DNA of 21,099 nt from DP-36 sp036004365 (GCA_036004365.1 DASYRN010000138.1:1-21099); one strand, 5' to 3'. Shown: positions 1 through 7,829, counted from the first letter of the stretch. Notes: generated by a model from the sequence alone, not told the origin. Translations and numbers: made by a program.

Positions 1-19
1 CGGCCATACGAGTTGACCT

Positions 20-1249
20 ATGAAATTAATCCATGAAATAGTAACCAATCTCGTGCCTACAGACGCCCTTAAAGATATCACGGTCATCGAGTGTGCCACT
101 TTTGTGACCGGACCCTACGCTGCTGCACTTCTGGCCGATCTTGGAGCGCGCGTGATCAAGGTCGAGTCGCCCCCAGACGGAGATCCGTACCGCTACTTCG
201 CCCCGGACCCTTTTTTTAGCCCCAATTTCGCCCATCTGAACCGAAACAAGGAAAGTCTAGTGCTTGATCTCAAGACCAAAAAGGGGAAAGAGATTTGCCT
301 TAGCTTGATTAAGAAGGCAGATGTGTTTGTGGAAAATTTCCGGCCGGGTACTGCTGAGCGATTGGGTCTAGGTTACGACCTGCTGCGGGCGCTAAACCTG
401 AAATTGATCTATTGTTCCATCTCCGCATTCGGCCAGAGCGGGCCTTACGCCGATAAACCTGGATTCGACACCTTAGGCCAAGCGATGAGTGGGCTCCTCA
501 GTGTGCTCACCGATCTCGAACAACCCAAGGTTATGGGAATAGCCCTTTCGGATTACACGACAGGCCTCTCAGCGGGCTATGGCATTTTAGGAGCTTTGAT
601 GGGCCGCCAAAGAACCGGGGAAGGTTCCAAGGTCGAGACATCTCTGTTGCAGGCCACTCTATCCTTTATCGGCGAGACAGCCGCCGGCTACTTGAGAACG
701 AGTGAGATCCCCGACCGCCTCGCTCGAGTCAAGAACGCTCACGCGTTTGCTTTTTTGGCGAAAGACGAATTACCGTTGGTTGTTCATTGCTCGGTCCCGG
801 AAAAGTTCTGGAGCGCCTTCTTGAAAGCCATCGATCGGTTGGATCTCGCACAGAATGACAGATTCAGAACCCGAGAGGCTCGAAGAAAACATTACCCGGA
901 GCTGGAGAGAGCGCTTGAGCCGACCTTTGCGACTCGGACGAGAAGCGAGTGGTTGACGAGGCTAGAAGAGAACGACGTCCCAGCCGCGCCACTTTACAAT
1001 GTGGCTGAAGTGCTGGGCGATCCGCAGGTCAAGCATCTCGGTCTGGTCGAGGAGGTCGAACATCCCAAAGCGGGCAAACTGGGATTTGTCGGGTCGCCTG
1101 TAAGCTACACGAATATTTCGAAGCAAAAGGCCACGCCACCGCCACTGCTTGGGGAACAGACGGCGGCGATTCTAAATGAGCTTGGCTACGGTCAGGCTGA
1201 AATTAAGAAGCTTGAAAAGCAGGGCGTTGCTAAGATGGTTCAAAGTTAA
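20..1249 (+). CDS. Family III CoA-transferase (CaiB/BaiF type)
   Basis: Predicted cytoplasmic enzyme that moves CoA from an acyl-CoA donor to a carboxylic acid, the usual activating step in catabolism of carnitine, oxalate, aromatic acids and similar compounds. The 409-residue length fits the family. The N-terminal part has the typical start of the CoA fold (ALKDITVIE, then ALLADLGARVIKVE at about 36-49) and the later ENFRPG (105-110). Asp178 in SDYTTGL sits where the family's catalytic aspartate, which forms the acyl-enzyme anhydride, is expected. A stop codon lies in frame at 14-16, so the gene starts at ATG 20 or downstream; GTG at 53 is an alternative, and neither has a good Shine-Dalgarno site. 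It is followed on the same strand by LLM oxidoreductase and amidohydrolase genes, suggesting a catabolic operon. The substrate cannot be read from the sequence. The last codons run into a degenerate short repeat. Confidence 0.93.
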   Translation: MKLIHEIVTNLVPTDALKDITVIECATFVTGPYAAALLADLGARVIKVESPPDGDPYRYFAPDPFFSPNFAHLNRNKESLVLDLKTKKGKEICLSLIKKADVFVENFRPGTAERLGLGYDLLRALNLKLIYCSISAFGQSGPYADKPGFDTLGQAMSGLLSVLTDLEQPKVMGIALSDYTTGLSAGYGILGALMGRQRTGEGSKVETSLLQATLSFIGETAAGYLRTSEIPDRLARVKNAHAFAFLAKDELPLVVHCSVPEKFWSAFLKAIDRLDLAQNDRFRTREARRKHYPELERALEPTFATRTRSEWLTRLEENDVPAAPLYNVAEVLGDPQVKHLGLVEEVEHPKAGKLGFVGSPVSYTNISKQKATPPPLLGEQTAAILNELGYGQAEIKKLEKQGVAKMVQS

Positions 1250-1282
1250 AGGCTCGAAGGTTAGAGGGTTCAAGAGTTCGAG
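1238..1282 (+). repeat. Degenerate 7-8 nt tandem repeat across the CoA-transferase stop
   Basis: Six imperfect units follow one another: GTTCAAA, GTTAAAG, GCTCGAAG, GTTAGAG, GGTTCAAG, AGTTCGAG. They begin within the last codons of the CoA-transferase gene and continue past its TAA stop at 1247-1249. The pattern resembles decayed GTTCAAAG-type short tandem repeats that I recall from intergenic DNA of uncultured soil lineages; that comparison is from memory. It may have altered the C-terminus of the protein. Confidence 0.55.
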
Positions 1283-1290
1283 GAGATTGA

Positions 1291-1327
1291 AAAATGCAAA
1301 TATCAAATTTCAAATTTTCATTTTGCA
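1291..1327. repeat. AT-rich imperfect inverted repeat with CAAATTT core
   Basis: TGCAAA at 1295-1300 is the reverse complement of TTTGCA at 1322-1327. Between them lie two CAAATTT copies, in an AT-rich block unlike the GC-rich coding sequence on both sides. It lies between the CoA-transferase and LLM oxidoreductase genes. It could fold as a hairpin, or be a spacer repeat or regulatory site; no T-tract follows, so it is not a typical intrinsic terminator. Confidence 0.45.
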
Positions 1328-1382
1328 CTCTGTATTTCGCACTGCGCCGAAGGCGATGAATTAGGGTTGGAAGGAGATAGGC

Positions 1383-2384
1383 ATGATTTATGACATCGAG
1401 ATTAATTCGGCGGCGCATTACCCGGCTGGAGGCGTCATTGAGCTGGTTGAGCTGGCGGAGAAGGTAGGATTCGGCGCCTTCTGGAAGGGAGAGTCGAACA
1501 GCACAGACCCCATGGTTCTTCTCTCTGCGGCTGCGAGCCGAACCAAGACCATCAAATTGGGAACCGCGATCTATCACATCTACGGCCGCAGTCCTGTGAC
1601 GCTTGGTATCCAGTCAGCTACCCTGCAGGATCTCTCGGGCGGCAGACTGCTGCTGGGCCTCGGCGTCGCGAACAAGAGCATCGCCGCGTGGCACGGCGGC
1701 GTCTTTGATCGACCGCTAAGGCGCGCCCGGGAATATATCGAGATCGTCCGAAAAGTCGCTGCAGGCGAGCGCGTCGAATACGACGGAGAGGTCTATCAGA
1801 CCGGCAAGCGCTTCCAGCTTTCCTGGAAGCCGAGCCATCCGACCTTCCCGATCTATCTTGCAGGATTAGGCCCGCAGATGACCAAACTCGTAGGGAAGAT
1901 CGCCGACGGCGTTTTCATCAACATGGCGACGCCGGCTAAAATCAGGGAAATCGCCGCGCGCGTGCGCGAAGGGGCCAAAGAGGCGGGCCGCGATCCGAGC
2001 AAGATTGAAATCATCGCCAAGTGCAGGATTTCGCTTCATCCTGACCGCGCGCTCGCGCGCTCGAAGCTGCGTCAAGTACTGACCTTTTACAATCTGGCGG
2101 ATCACTACAGCGATATGCTTAAGGGATTAGGCTTCGAGTCAGAGGTGAATGCGATCCAGAATGCTTTTCAGCAGGGAGGCTTTAAAGCGGCGATGGCGGC
2201 GTTGAGCGATAGCTACATGGACAAGTTGCCGGTTATTCCCGCCACGTCGATCGGTGAGATCAAAGAGAAACTGCTTCCTTTCCAAGAAGCGGGTGCGACG
2301 CGCCTTGTCATTCCGTACGTGCCGGTTACCGAACCGGTCGTGGAAGACGCGCGAAGATTTCTGCAGGCCTGGGGAAATTCATAA
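1383..2384 (+). CDS. LLM-class flavin/F420-dependent oxidoreductase
   Basis: Predicted TIM-barrel oxidoreductase of the luciferase-like monooxygenase superfamily, using FMN or the deazaflavin F420. The 333-residue length and these segments fit: VELAEKVGFGAFWKGE near residues 22-37, the TIKLGTAI strand, LSGGRLLLGLGV, and the PIYLAGLGPQMTKLVG segment in the C-terminal half. The overall look is closer to the F420-dependent (methylene-tetrahydromethanopterin reductase-like) branch than to two-component alkane monooxygenases, but the cofactor is inferred. The start is set by the strong site GGAAGGAGATAGGC just before ATG 1383. The gene lies between a CoA-transferase and an amidohydrolase on the same strand, so a redox step on the same substrate is plausible. 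The substrate is unknown. Confidence 0.92.
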   Translation: MIYDIEINSAAHYPAGGVIELVELAEKVGFGAFWKGESNSTDPMVLLSAAASRTKTIKLGTAIYHIYGRSPVTLGIQSATLQDLSGGRLLLGLGVANKSIAAWHGGVFDRPLRRAREYIEIVRKVAAGERVEYDGEVYQTGKRFQLSWKPSHPTFPIYLAGLGPQMTKLVGKIADGVFINMATPAKIREIAARVREGAKEAGRDPSKIEIIAKCRISLHPDRALARSKLRQVLTFYNLADHYSDMLKGLGFESEVNAIQNAFQQGGFKAAMAALSDSYMDKLPVIPATSIGEIKEKLLPFQEAGATRLVIPYVPVTEPVVEDARRFLQAWGNS

Positions 2385-2386
2385 GA

Positions 2387-2445
2387 CGTGACTCGTGCCC
2401 GTGAACGCGTGATCGCTGTGGACACGAACACGGACACGAATCACG
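2387..2445. repeat. Imperfect 17 bp inverted repeat between LLM and amidohydrolase genes
   Basis: The left arm 2387-2403 and right arm 2429-2445 are complementary at 15 of 17 positions, separated by 25 nt. The right half also belongs to a short direct array of CACGAA/CACGGA units extending to about 2451. The repeat begins two bases after the stop of the oxidoreductase and ends 21 nt before the ATG of the next gene. A transcript hairpin here could terminate, attenuate or stabilise the operon mRNA. The exact role is unknown. Confidence 0.5.
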
Positions 2446-2466
2446 AACACGATTTAGGAGGAAACC

Positions 2467-3501
2467 ATGTGTGATTTTGCGGCTGATGCCGAGGCTGCGG
2501 CGAAGCTAATGGTGGGACGGACTCTGAGCGTTGAGCGCGTTCGCCAGCTCAATGCCAAGGACTATTTTTATCAGATGCTCAAGGACAACCCGGAGATGCT
2601 GAAGATCTATCCGGGCATCGAGAACGAGCTTCTAAGCGGAGCCATCGATTGCCACATCCACGGTTATCCGGATTTCGTCCATCGCTCTCAGGATATGATC
2701 GGGATCGGTATCGAAGCGTCGAAGGCCGGGATGCGCGCGGTTGCCTTCAAAGACCACTGGAACATTAGTTGCAACGCAGCCTATCTCGCGCAGCGCCACA
2801 TCGACTACCTAGTCGAGAAGGGGGAGCTTCAACATCGCGTGGAAATCTATGGAGGCGCGGGAACATGTCACGGCATGAATGTCGAATACATACGCGTGGC
2901 GCTTCAGTATCCGAACTTCAAGATGATCTGGTTTCCTACATTTACGTCGCTCGGTTTTTGGCGCGGGGCAGGGCACCCGGAGAAGGGAGGCGTGAGATTG
3001 GTTGGCGAAGATGGAAAAGTCCTGCCCGAGGTGGTCAAAATCATGGAGATGGCCGTGGAAAGAAAGGTCGGCATCGGATTCGGCCATACCGACTTTCAAG
3101 AACTCCTCCCGTTGGCTGGATTAGCCAAAGAAATCGGAGCAAGAGCGACGTTAGATCATCCTTTACTTGAGCTCAATAAATTGCTGCTCGATGAAATGAA
3201 ACAGCTTGCAGACCTTGGGGTTTTTGTCGGAACCTACTGCCAGCCGATGATCCCAAGCTTGTATCAGCCCGTGGCCGATCCGATGGAGACGATCCGCACG
3301 ATCAAAGAGATCGGCCCGGAGCGCTGCATCATCGGCAGTGACTTTGGCCAGGTTCTGCACATGGATACGATCGACGGGATGAGAGTCTTTATCCGCGCGC
3401 TGCTTGGCTTCGGGATCAAACCAGATCAGATCAAAGTGATGCTCAAAGACAATCCGGCGAAGTTGATGTGGCTGGACGGCCAAGAAGGCAGCAGGCAGTA
3501 G
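2467..3501 (+). CDS. DUF6282-like amidohydrolase-superfamily metallohydrolase
   Basis: Predicted cytoplasmic TIM-barrel metallohydrolase of 344 residues. The metal-site pattern of the amidohydrolase superfamily is visible: IDCHIHG gives His63 and His65, FKDHW gives Lys95 (possible carbamylated bridge) and His97, GFGHTD gives His207, LDHP gives His231, and IGSDFGQ gives Asp292, the usual general-base aspartate after the last strand. It looks like the group named DUF6282, for which I know no established substrate. A strong site TTTAGGAGGAAACC precedes ATG 2467. It follows the CoA-transferase and LLM oxidoreductase on the same strand and precedes an MFS transporter, so hydrolysis or decarboxylation of an imported acid or lactone is a reasonable guess. 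A decarboxylase of the ACMSD/LigW kind is an alternative. Confidence 0.88.
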   Translation: MCDFAADAEAAAKLMVGRTLSVERVRQLNAKDYFYQMLKDNPEMLKIYPGIENELLSGAIDCHIHGYPDFVHRSQDMIGIGIEASKAGMRAVAFKDHWNISCNAAYLAQRHIDYLVEKGELQHRVEIYGGAGTCHGMNVEYIRVALQYPNFKMIWFPTFTSLGFWRGAGHPEKGGVRLVGEDGKVLPEVVKIMEMAVERKVGIGFGHTDFQELLPLAGLAKEIGARATLDHPLLELNKLLLDEMKQLADLGVFVGTYCQPMIPSLYQPVADPMETIRTIKEIGPERCIIGSDFGQVLHMDTIDGMRVFIRALLGFGIKPDQIKVMLKDNPAKLMWLDGQEGSRQ

Positions 3502-3543
3502 CAAGAAAAATCTTAGGCAATTATCTTCACCTGTTTCAGCCTA

Positions 3544-3569
3544 AGGCTGATCCGCCGCTGGCGGAGCCT
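3544..3569 (+). terminator. GC-rich hairpin in the amidohydrolase-MFS spacer
   Basis: AGGC (3544-3547) pairs with GCCT (3566-3569), and inside it TCCGCC (3551-3556) pairs with GGCGGA (3560-3565) around a GCT loop, leaving a 3-nt bulge. A T-tract exists but lies about 25 nt further on (3595-3600), directly before the MFS start codon. So this is a possible weak or partial terminator, or an mRNA processing or stability element, rather than a textbook intrinsic terminator. Confidence 0.4.
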
Positions 3570-3600
3570 CAAGCTTCATACCTAACATCTTCCCTTTTTT

Positions 3601-4818
3601 ATGAATCAGTGGTGGATTGTCATTGCCGGATGTGTGGCCCATGCCGTCAACACGGGGCTCAGCTATTTTGGAATGAGCGCCTACTTTCCTTCCTTTGAGC
3701 GTGAATTCGGTTGGAGCCGGACAGCGATTTCCGGTGCCTTCTCACTGGCTAGAATCGAATCCGGCCTTCTGGGACCGCTGGAGGGCTACGCTACCGACAG
3801 GCTCGGCCCTCCAAGGATGATGTTCATCGGCGTCGTCGTCGGCGCGTTGGGATTTCTCGCACTAAGCCTGGTCAATTCACTGCCCATGCTCTACGCCGTT
3901 ATTGTCCTGGGGATCGTGTTGGGCTCCAGCCTGGGTTACAACATGCCGATCAGTGTGATGATTGCGAAAGTATTCCGCGTAAGAAGAAGCTTTGCCTTCG
4001 GAATCTATCGCATGGGTCCCGGATTGTCCGGCCCTATCGTGCCGCTGGTGGGTTGGATGATTGGTCTCTGGGGCTGGAGGACCGCAGCGGTGGCTTCGGC
4101 TGTCATTCTATTGGCCGTCGGCTTTCCTTTGGCCTGCCTAATCGCCCGAACCTACAAGAATCACAGCATTGTACTCGCTGAAGTTCCGGACTCAAAGGCG
4201 GATGCTGCGTCGGAAACACCCACCTCATCCGATCCGCAATTTACTCTGAGAGAGGCGATGAGGACGCGATCTTTTTGGACGCTCTCCATTGCCATGGCGC
4301 TGCGCCACATGGTCACGGAGGGCGTCTCGGTCCATTTCGTGATCCTTCTCGTAGACCGTGGCTGGAGTACTACGGCGGCCAGTAGTCTCCTCGGCGTCTC
4401 GGCGCTGATAGGGTCGCCGGCTCGTCTAGGCATGGCCTGGCTTGGAGACTTGTTCGATAAACGCCGGCTCATCATGGGACTTCTTCTTTCACTCGGCATC
4501 TCGGTGTTGGTCATGGGTTGGACTGTCGACCCTTTCCTGTTTACAACCTTCATGGTCATCTATTCTTTCGCTTACGGTGGCCTTGCTTCCCTTCAGGAAC
4601 CGATTCGGGCGGACTACTTCGGGAGCCGGCATTTCGCGACTATCCATGGGATGAGCCGCTCCGTCACAACAGCGGGCACTTTCATGGGCCCAGTCATCGC
4701 CGGATTTTTCTATGATCTAACAAAAAGCTACGCAATCCCCTTCACCTTGTTCGCCTTGGCCAGCCTAATCTCTATCTTGTTCATGTTTGTGACTCACCCT
4801 CCGGTCAACCGCAGATAG
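3601..4818 (+). CDS. Major facilitator superfamily transporter
   Basis: Predicted 12-helix inner-membrane secondary transporter of 405 residues. Hydrophobic segments are spread over the whole chain with a hydrophilic central loop near residues 190-215 (PDSKADAASETPTSSDP region), the usual 6+6 layout. The MFS loop 2-3 signature is present as EGYATDRLGPPRM at about 61-73, and a weaker copy WLGDLFDKRR lies in the second half. It resembles the monocarboxylate / oxalate-formate antiporter-like group, which would fit uptake of an organic acid for the three catabolic genes upstream; the substrate is inferred. No Shine-Dalgarno site precedes ATG 3601, only a pyrimidine tract, so translation may be weak or coupled. 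It converges on the next gene with only 6 nt between the stops. Confidence 0.92.
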   Translation: MNQWWIVIAGCVAHAVNTGLSYFGMSAYFPSFEREFGWSRTAISGAFSLARIESGLLGPLEGYATDRLGPPRMMFIGVVVGALGFLALSLVNSLPMLYAVIVLGIVLGSSLGYNMPISVMIAKVFRVRRSFAFGIYRMGPGLSGPIVPLVGWMIGLWGWRTAAVASAVILLAVGFPLACLIARTYKNHSIVLAEVPDSKADAASETPTSSDPQFTLREAMRTRSFWTLSIAMALRHMVTEGVSVHFVILLVDRGWSTTAASSLLGVSALIGSPARLGMAWLGDLFDKRRLIMGLLLSLGISVLVMGWTVDPFLFTTFMVIYSFAYGGLASLQEPIRADYFGSRHFATIHGMSRSVTTAGTFMGPVIAGFFYDLTKSYAIPFTLFALASLISILFMFVTHPPVNRR

Positions 4819-4824
4819 ACCCCG

Positions 4825-5808
4825 CTATTTCCTATACCCTCTGGCCTCGAGATCCTTGATGACCTCCTCGACGAGCCTTAAATCGACCAGTCTTGCTGGT
4901 TGAAGCTCCTCCGTAATCTTCATGGGAACTGCGACGTCAAAGTGCAGAACATTTTTTAAACCTTCGGCCGAAGGCTTGCCCGGCACGCCCTTCGGCAATG
5001 CTCTCGTGTATCGCTTCACGCCCTCAATAAGGACACTTCGGTCCATATCTTTGATCCGCAGTCTTTTGATCCCGACATCCGTGGCTTCTTCCGGCTTGTC
5101 CCTTATGAACATGAGCGCGCGGATCATGGCTCGGAGCCATCTTTTGACCTGCTGGGGATTCTCCGCGAGCTTCTTCTCCATGACCCCAAAGCCCTGAAAT
5201 GGGAGAGGAAAGACGTCGCCGATGAAGCCCAACAGTTTTAACCCCTCTCTTTCTGCGATTACCGAGCTCACCGTATCCATACTAGCAGCATGGAAGGAGC
5301 CCGATTTCATCCCGGCAATGACATTCGCCGGATTCGTGCCGGTGGTGACCCGTATAAATTCGTTTCTCGCGATCCCGTTTCGTTCCAATAGCATCGTGGT
5401 CATCGTGTCGGTCGTATCTCCTATGCCTGTGACGCCGATTCTCTTGCCTTTGAGGTCGGAGATCTGATTGATCTCCGGCGCCGCGACCAGATACCACGTC
5501 ACCTTCTCCGTTTGGAACATGATGGCTTTGAAGGAGAGCCCTTTGACCGCGGCGCGCATCCCGCTTCCGCCGCCGCCGCTATAGTCGACGTCACCGCTTA
5601 CCAAGGCGGCAATCGCGCGAGGACCGGCAAGTGCGATGGTCTCGTTCTCAAGCCCCTCATCTTTGAAGAATCCCTTTTCCTCCGCTACGAGGACCGAGAG
5701 ATAGTTCCAATTTGCTTGAGGGATGGCGGTGCGAATTCTCTCCGCCGAAGCCTGAGAAACAAAGATGAGGAGGAAAAGGCTAAGGCAACAACATTTTGTC
5801 TTGGTCAT
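4825..5808 (-). CDS. ABC transporter substrate-binding protein (NMT1/SsuA-TauA type)
   Basis: Predicted periplasmic solute-binding protein of 327 residues. The N-terminus has a signal peptide: basic MTKTK, a hydrophobic core, and a likely signal peptidase I cut after ASA (residue 22). The mature part opens with a strand and LSVLVAEEKGFFKDEGL (about 37-53), followed by AALVSGDVDY and DLKGKRIGV, all typical of the NMT1/THI5/SsuA family that binds sulfonates, nitrate-like anions, pyrimidine precursors or aromatic acids. A clear site GAAGGAG precedes the ATG. No ABC permease or ATPase gene is adjacent, so it is an orphan here and must use a system encoded elsewhere. It lies tail-to-tail with the MFS gene, and the ligand cannot be told. 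Confidence 0.9.
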   Translation of the reverse strand: MTKTKCCCLSLFLLIFVSQASAERIRTAIPQANWNYLSVLVAEEKGFFKDEGLENETIALAGPRAIAALVSGDVDYSGGGGSGMRAAVKGLSFKAIMFQTEKVTWYLVAAPEINQISDLKGKRIGVTGIGDTTDTMTTMLLERNGIARNEFIRVTTGTNPANVIAGMKSGSFHAASMDTVSSVIAEREGLKLLGFIGDVFPLPFQGFGVMEKKLAENPQQVKRWLRAMIRALMFIRDKPEEATDVGIKRLRIKDMDRSVLIEGVKRYTRALPKGVPGKPSAEGLKNVLHFDVAVPMKITEELQPARLVDLRLVEEVIKDLEARGYRK

Positions 5809-5913
5809 GCCGATTCTCCTTCGAGGCTAAATATGGATGGGCGATTGCCGTGCAATCTTACGGAAACCGGCCGCGGCTTTTCAACCCGGTAAGCGGATCG
5901 AGTCTTTCCTAAC

Positions 5914-6363
5914 CTATGCGGTTAGTTGGGACGTGCAGTGAGGGCAGCGGGTCGCCTTGAGCGGGATCGCGGACAGGCAATACTGGCACTCTTTGGTAAC
6001 CGGGGCGGCGGGCGCTTCTTCTGCGCGTCTGAGGCGGTTGATGGTCCGGACGAGCAGAAAGACGGCAAAGGCGACAATGACAAAGCTGATGATGTTGTTT
6101 AGAAACATACCATAGTTGATGCTTACGGCTCCTGCGGTTTTAACGTCGGCCACACTAGCGTAGGGTCCAGGTTTTGCCCCCTCCCTAAGAACAAGAAACA
6201 AATTGGAAAAGTCCACCCCGCCGAGAAGCAAGCCGATCGGCGGCATCAGCACGTCATCCACGAGGCTCTTAACGATCGTACCGAATGCGCCGCCGATGAT
6301 AATTCCGACAGCCATGTCCACCACATTCCCGCGGACCGCGAACTCTCTGAACTCCTTCAGCAT
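5914..6363 (-). CDS. mscL: Large-conductance mechanosensitive channel MscL with C-terminal zinc ribbon
   Basis: Predicted homopentameric inner-membrane channel that opens under high membrane tension to release solutes during hypo-osmotic shock. The N-terminus is typical: a short amphipathic helix (KEFREFAVRGN), then TM1 rich in Gly/Ala (VVDMAVGIIIGGAFGTIV, about 14-31) with the LVDDVLMPPIG periplasmic turn, and TM2 around residues 84-108. After RTINRL the chain carries an extra tail with ECQYC and RCPHC, four cysteines at 126, 129, 140 and 143, a CxxC-10-CxxC zinc ribbon. Plain MscL such as that of E. coli lacks this. Similar tails exist in other MscL proteins I recall, so it is a variant rather than a unique fusion. 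A strong site AAAGGAGGTC precedes the ATG. Confidence 0.95.
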   Translation of the reverse strand: MLKEFREFAVRGNVVDMAVGIIIGGAFGTIVKSLVDDVLMPPIGLLLGGVDFSNLFLVLREGAKPGPYASVADVKTAGAVSINYGMFLNNIISFVIVAFAVFLLVRTINRLRRAEEAPAAPVTKECQYCLSAIPLKATRCPHCTSQLTA

Positions 6364-6390
6364 ATCGACCTCCTTTCGCTACGTTATAAT

Positions 6391-6404
6391 CTAGCGAGCG
6401 CTAG
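6391..6404. promoter_or_regulatory. Perfect short palindrome upstream of mscL
   Basis: CTAGCG (6391-6396) and CGCTAG (6399-6404) form a perfect inverted repeat with a 2-nt centre, 28 nt upstream of the mscL start. Beside it lies TTATAA-like AT-rich sequence (6384-6390) that could serve as a -10 element on the minus strand. It may be an operator overlapping the promoter; no matching -35 box is convincing. Confidence 0.3.
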
Positions 6405-6496
6405 GTAACTCTGCGGCGCTGGTGACGCATATTCCGAGGTCCCGCAGCATCAATACGCGCATAACGTACGCAAACTACAGACGGGAAAAACACAAG

Positions 6497-7744
6497 TCAA
6501 CGGGCTGCTTCACGACTGCTTGGTGGGCGCCGCAATGCGCTCACATGCTCGGGCCGGATGCCGATGCCGATCAGCCGCGCGGGGATGCGCCGCAGGAGCG
6601 GGAATCTTGCGAGCAGCCGCACAAGGAGCGGCGGATTGAACGATCGCGTCTCGCCCAGGACGCGCGCTATGATCCGGCGTTGGAGCGCGACCTGCATCCA
6701 TTGAGTAACGCGCGTCGGAAACTCGCGCCTCTTCTGGACTTGCCGTAGATGCTCGAGGCTCAATCGGCCCTCGTGGAGCGGGCCTCCAAGAATATTGGCC
6801 CCGGCGACCGCGTCCTGAATCGCCAGGTTGATGCCGACACCGCCGACCGGCGACATGGCGTGGGCGGCGTCGCCGATGCAGAGGAGGCCGGGACGATACC
6901 ACTGGAACAAACGATCGACGCGGACCGTCAGCAGCTTCACGTCGTTCCAGTCGCGCAGCTCCGCTACGCGGTCCTTCGCGTACGGCGCAAGCTGCGCCAC
7001 CGTTTCACGCAAGGATTCCAGTCCTTGCCGGCGTATCTCTTCGAACCGGCCTTTGGGGATAACGAAGCCGCACTGCCAATAGTCGCCGCGGTTGACCGAG
7101 ATGAAGATTCTTCCGATATCGAAGCGGCCCATGGTTTGAGCGGGGTCCTGCGGCTTTCGCGACAGGCGGAACCACAGCACGTCCATAGGCGCGCCGAAAT
7201 CTTTCACTTGAAGGCCCGCCTTCTCGCGCACGATCGAGTGCCGGCCGTCGGCGCCGACGACAAGATCGGCGCGTATGTCGATCGGTCCGTCGCGCGTCGT
7301 TGCGTGGAGTCCGACCATGCGTCCAGATTCTTCGATGAGGCCGGTGACCTCGGCCTCCATCATGAGACGGAACGAGGAATATCGCGCGGCTCGCTCGGCG
7401 AGAAAGTTGAGGAAGTCCCACTGCGGCATCATGGCGATAAACCGGCAGCGTACCGGTAGGTGAGTGAAGTCGGCTATGGTGATCCTCATTTCGCCAAACT
7501 GCGCATTCAACTCCGAGACTTCCTGGTGCGGCAGCTTTAGGAATTCATCCAGGAGCCCAAGCTCGTGCATGACTTCGAGCGTCGAGGGATGGATCGTGTC
7601 GCCGCGAAAGTCGCGCAGGAAATCGGCGTGCTTTTCAAGAACGAGGACATCGACTCCGGCGCGGGCCAGCAGCAAGCCGAGCATCATGCCGGCCGGACCG
7701 CCGCCTGCAATGCAGCAGCGCACGGAAACGTTATCACGTATCAT
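6497..7744 (-). CDS. FAD-dependent oxidoreductase / aromatic hydroxylase-like (group A monooxygenase fold)
   Basis: Predicted FAD enzyme of the PHBH/UbiH-like fold. Numbering from ATG 7744 (415 residues), the ADP-binding motif IAGGGPAGMMLG lies at about 12-23 and ends in the acidic VLVLEKH strand. The DG motif VVGADGRHS is near 162-170, and the second FAD motif CIGDAAHAMSPVGG at 289-302 is followed by GINLAIQDA. All three motifs of flavoprotein hydroxylases are present, which favours an aromatic or polyketide-type hydroxylase using NAD(P)H and O2. A GTG at 7774 would add ten residues; neither start has a good ribosome site, and ATG 7744 leaves a normal short lead before the first strand. The DUF1772 gene lies directly upstream on the same strand. 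The substrate is unknown. Confidence 0.9.
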   Translation of the reverse strand: MIRDNVSVRCCIAGGGPAGMMLGLLLARAGVDVLVLEKHADFLRDFRGDTIHPSTLEVMHELGLLDEFLKLPHQEVSELNAQFGEMRITIADFTHLPVRCRFIAMMPQWDFLNFLAERAARYSSFRLMMEAEVTGLIEESGRMVGLHATTRDGPIDIRADLVVGADGRHSIVREKAGLQVKDFGAPMDVLWFRLSRKPQDPAQTMGRFDIGRIFISVNRGDYWQCGFVIPKGRFEEIRRQGLESLRETVAQLAPYAKDRVAELRDWNDVKLLTVRVDRLFQWYRPGLLCIGDAAHAMSPVGGVGINLAIQDAVAGANILGGPLHEGRLSLEHLRQVQKRREFPTRVTQWMQVALQRRIIARVLGETRSFNPPLLVRLLARFPLLRRIPARLIGIGIRPEHVSALRRPPSSREAAR

Positions 7745-7829
7745 CTTGTCATGTTCTCGTTCCGTCGCTTCCACTTCTCGAAGCGTGCTCCGAAAAAACC
7801 ACTTAGAAGAAGTAGAGGGCTGTCCGACG

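Noticed and set aside
4816..4830. Possible shared terminator between the convergent MFS and binding-protein genes
   Set aside because: Only 6 nt separate the two stops and no stem with a T-tract could be found there.
6749..7459. 236-codon plus-strand frame
   Set aside because: It lies wholly antisense to the FAD oxidoreductase, which has all three flavin motifs; the plus-strand product has no recognisable domain.
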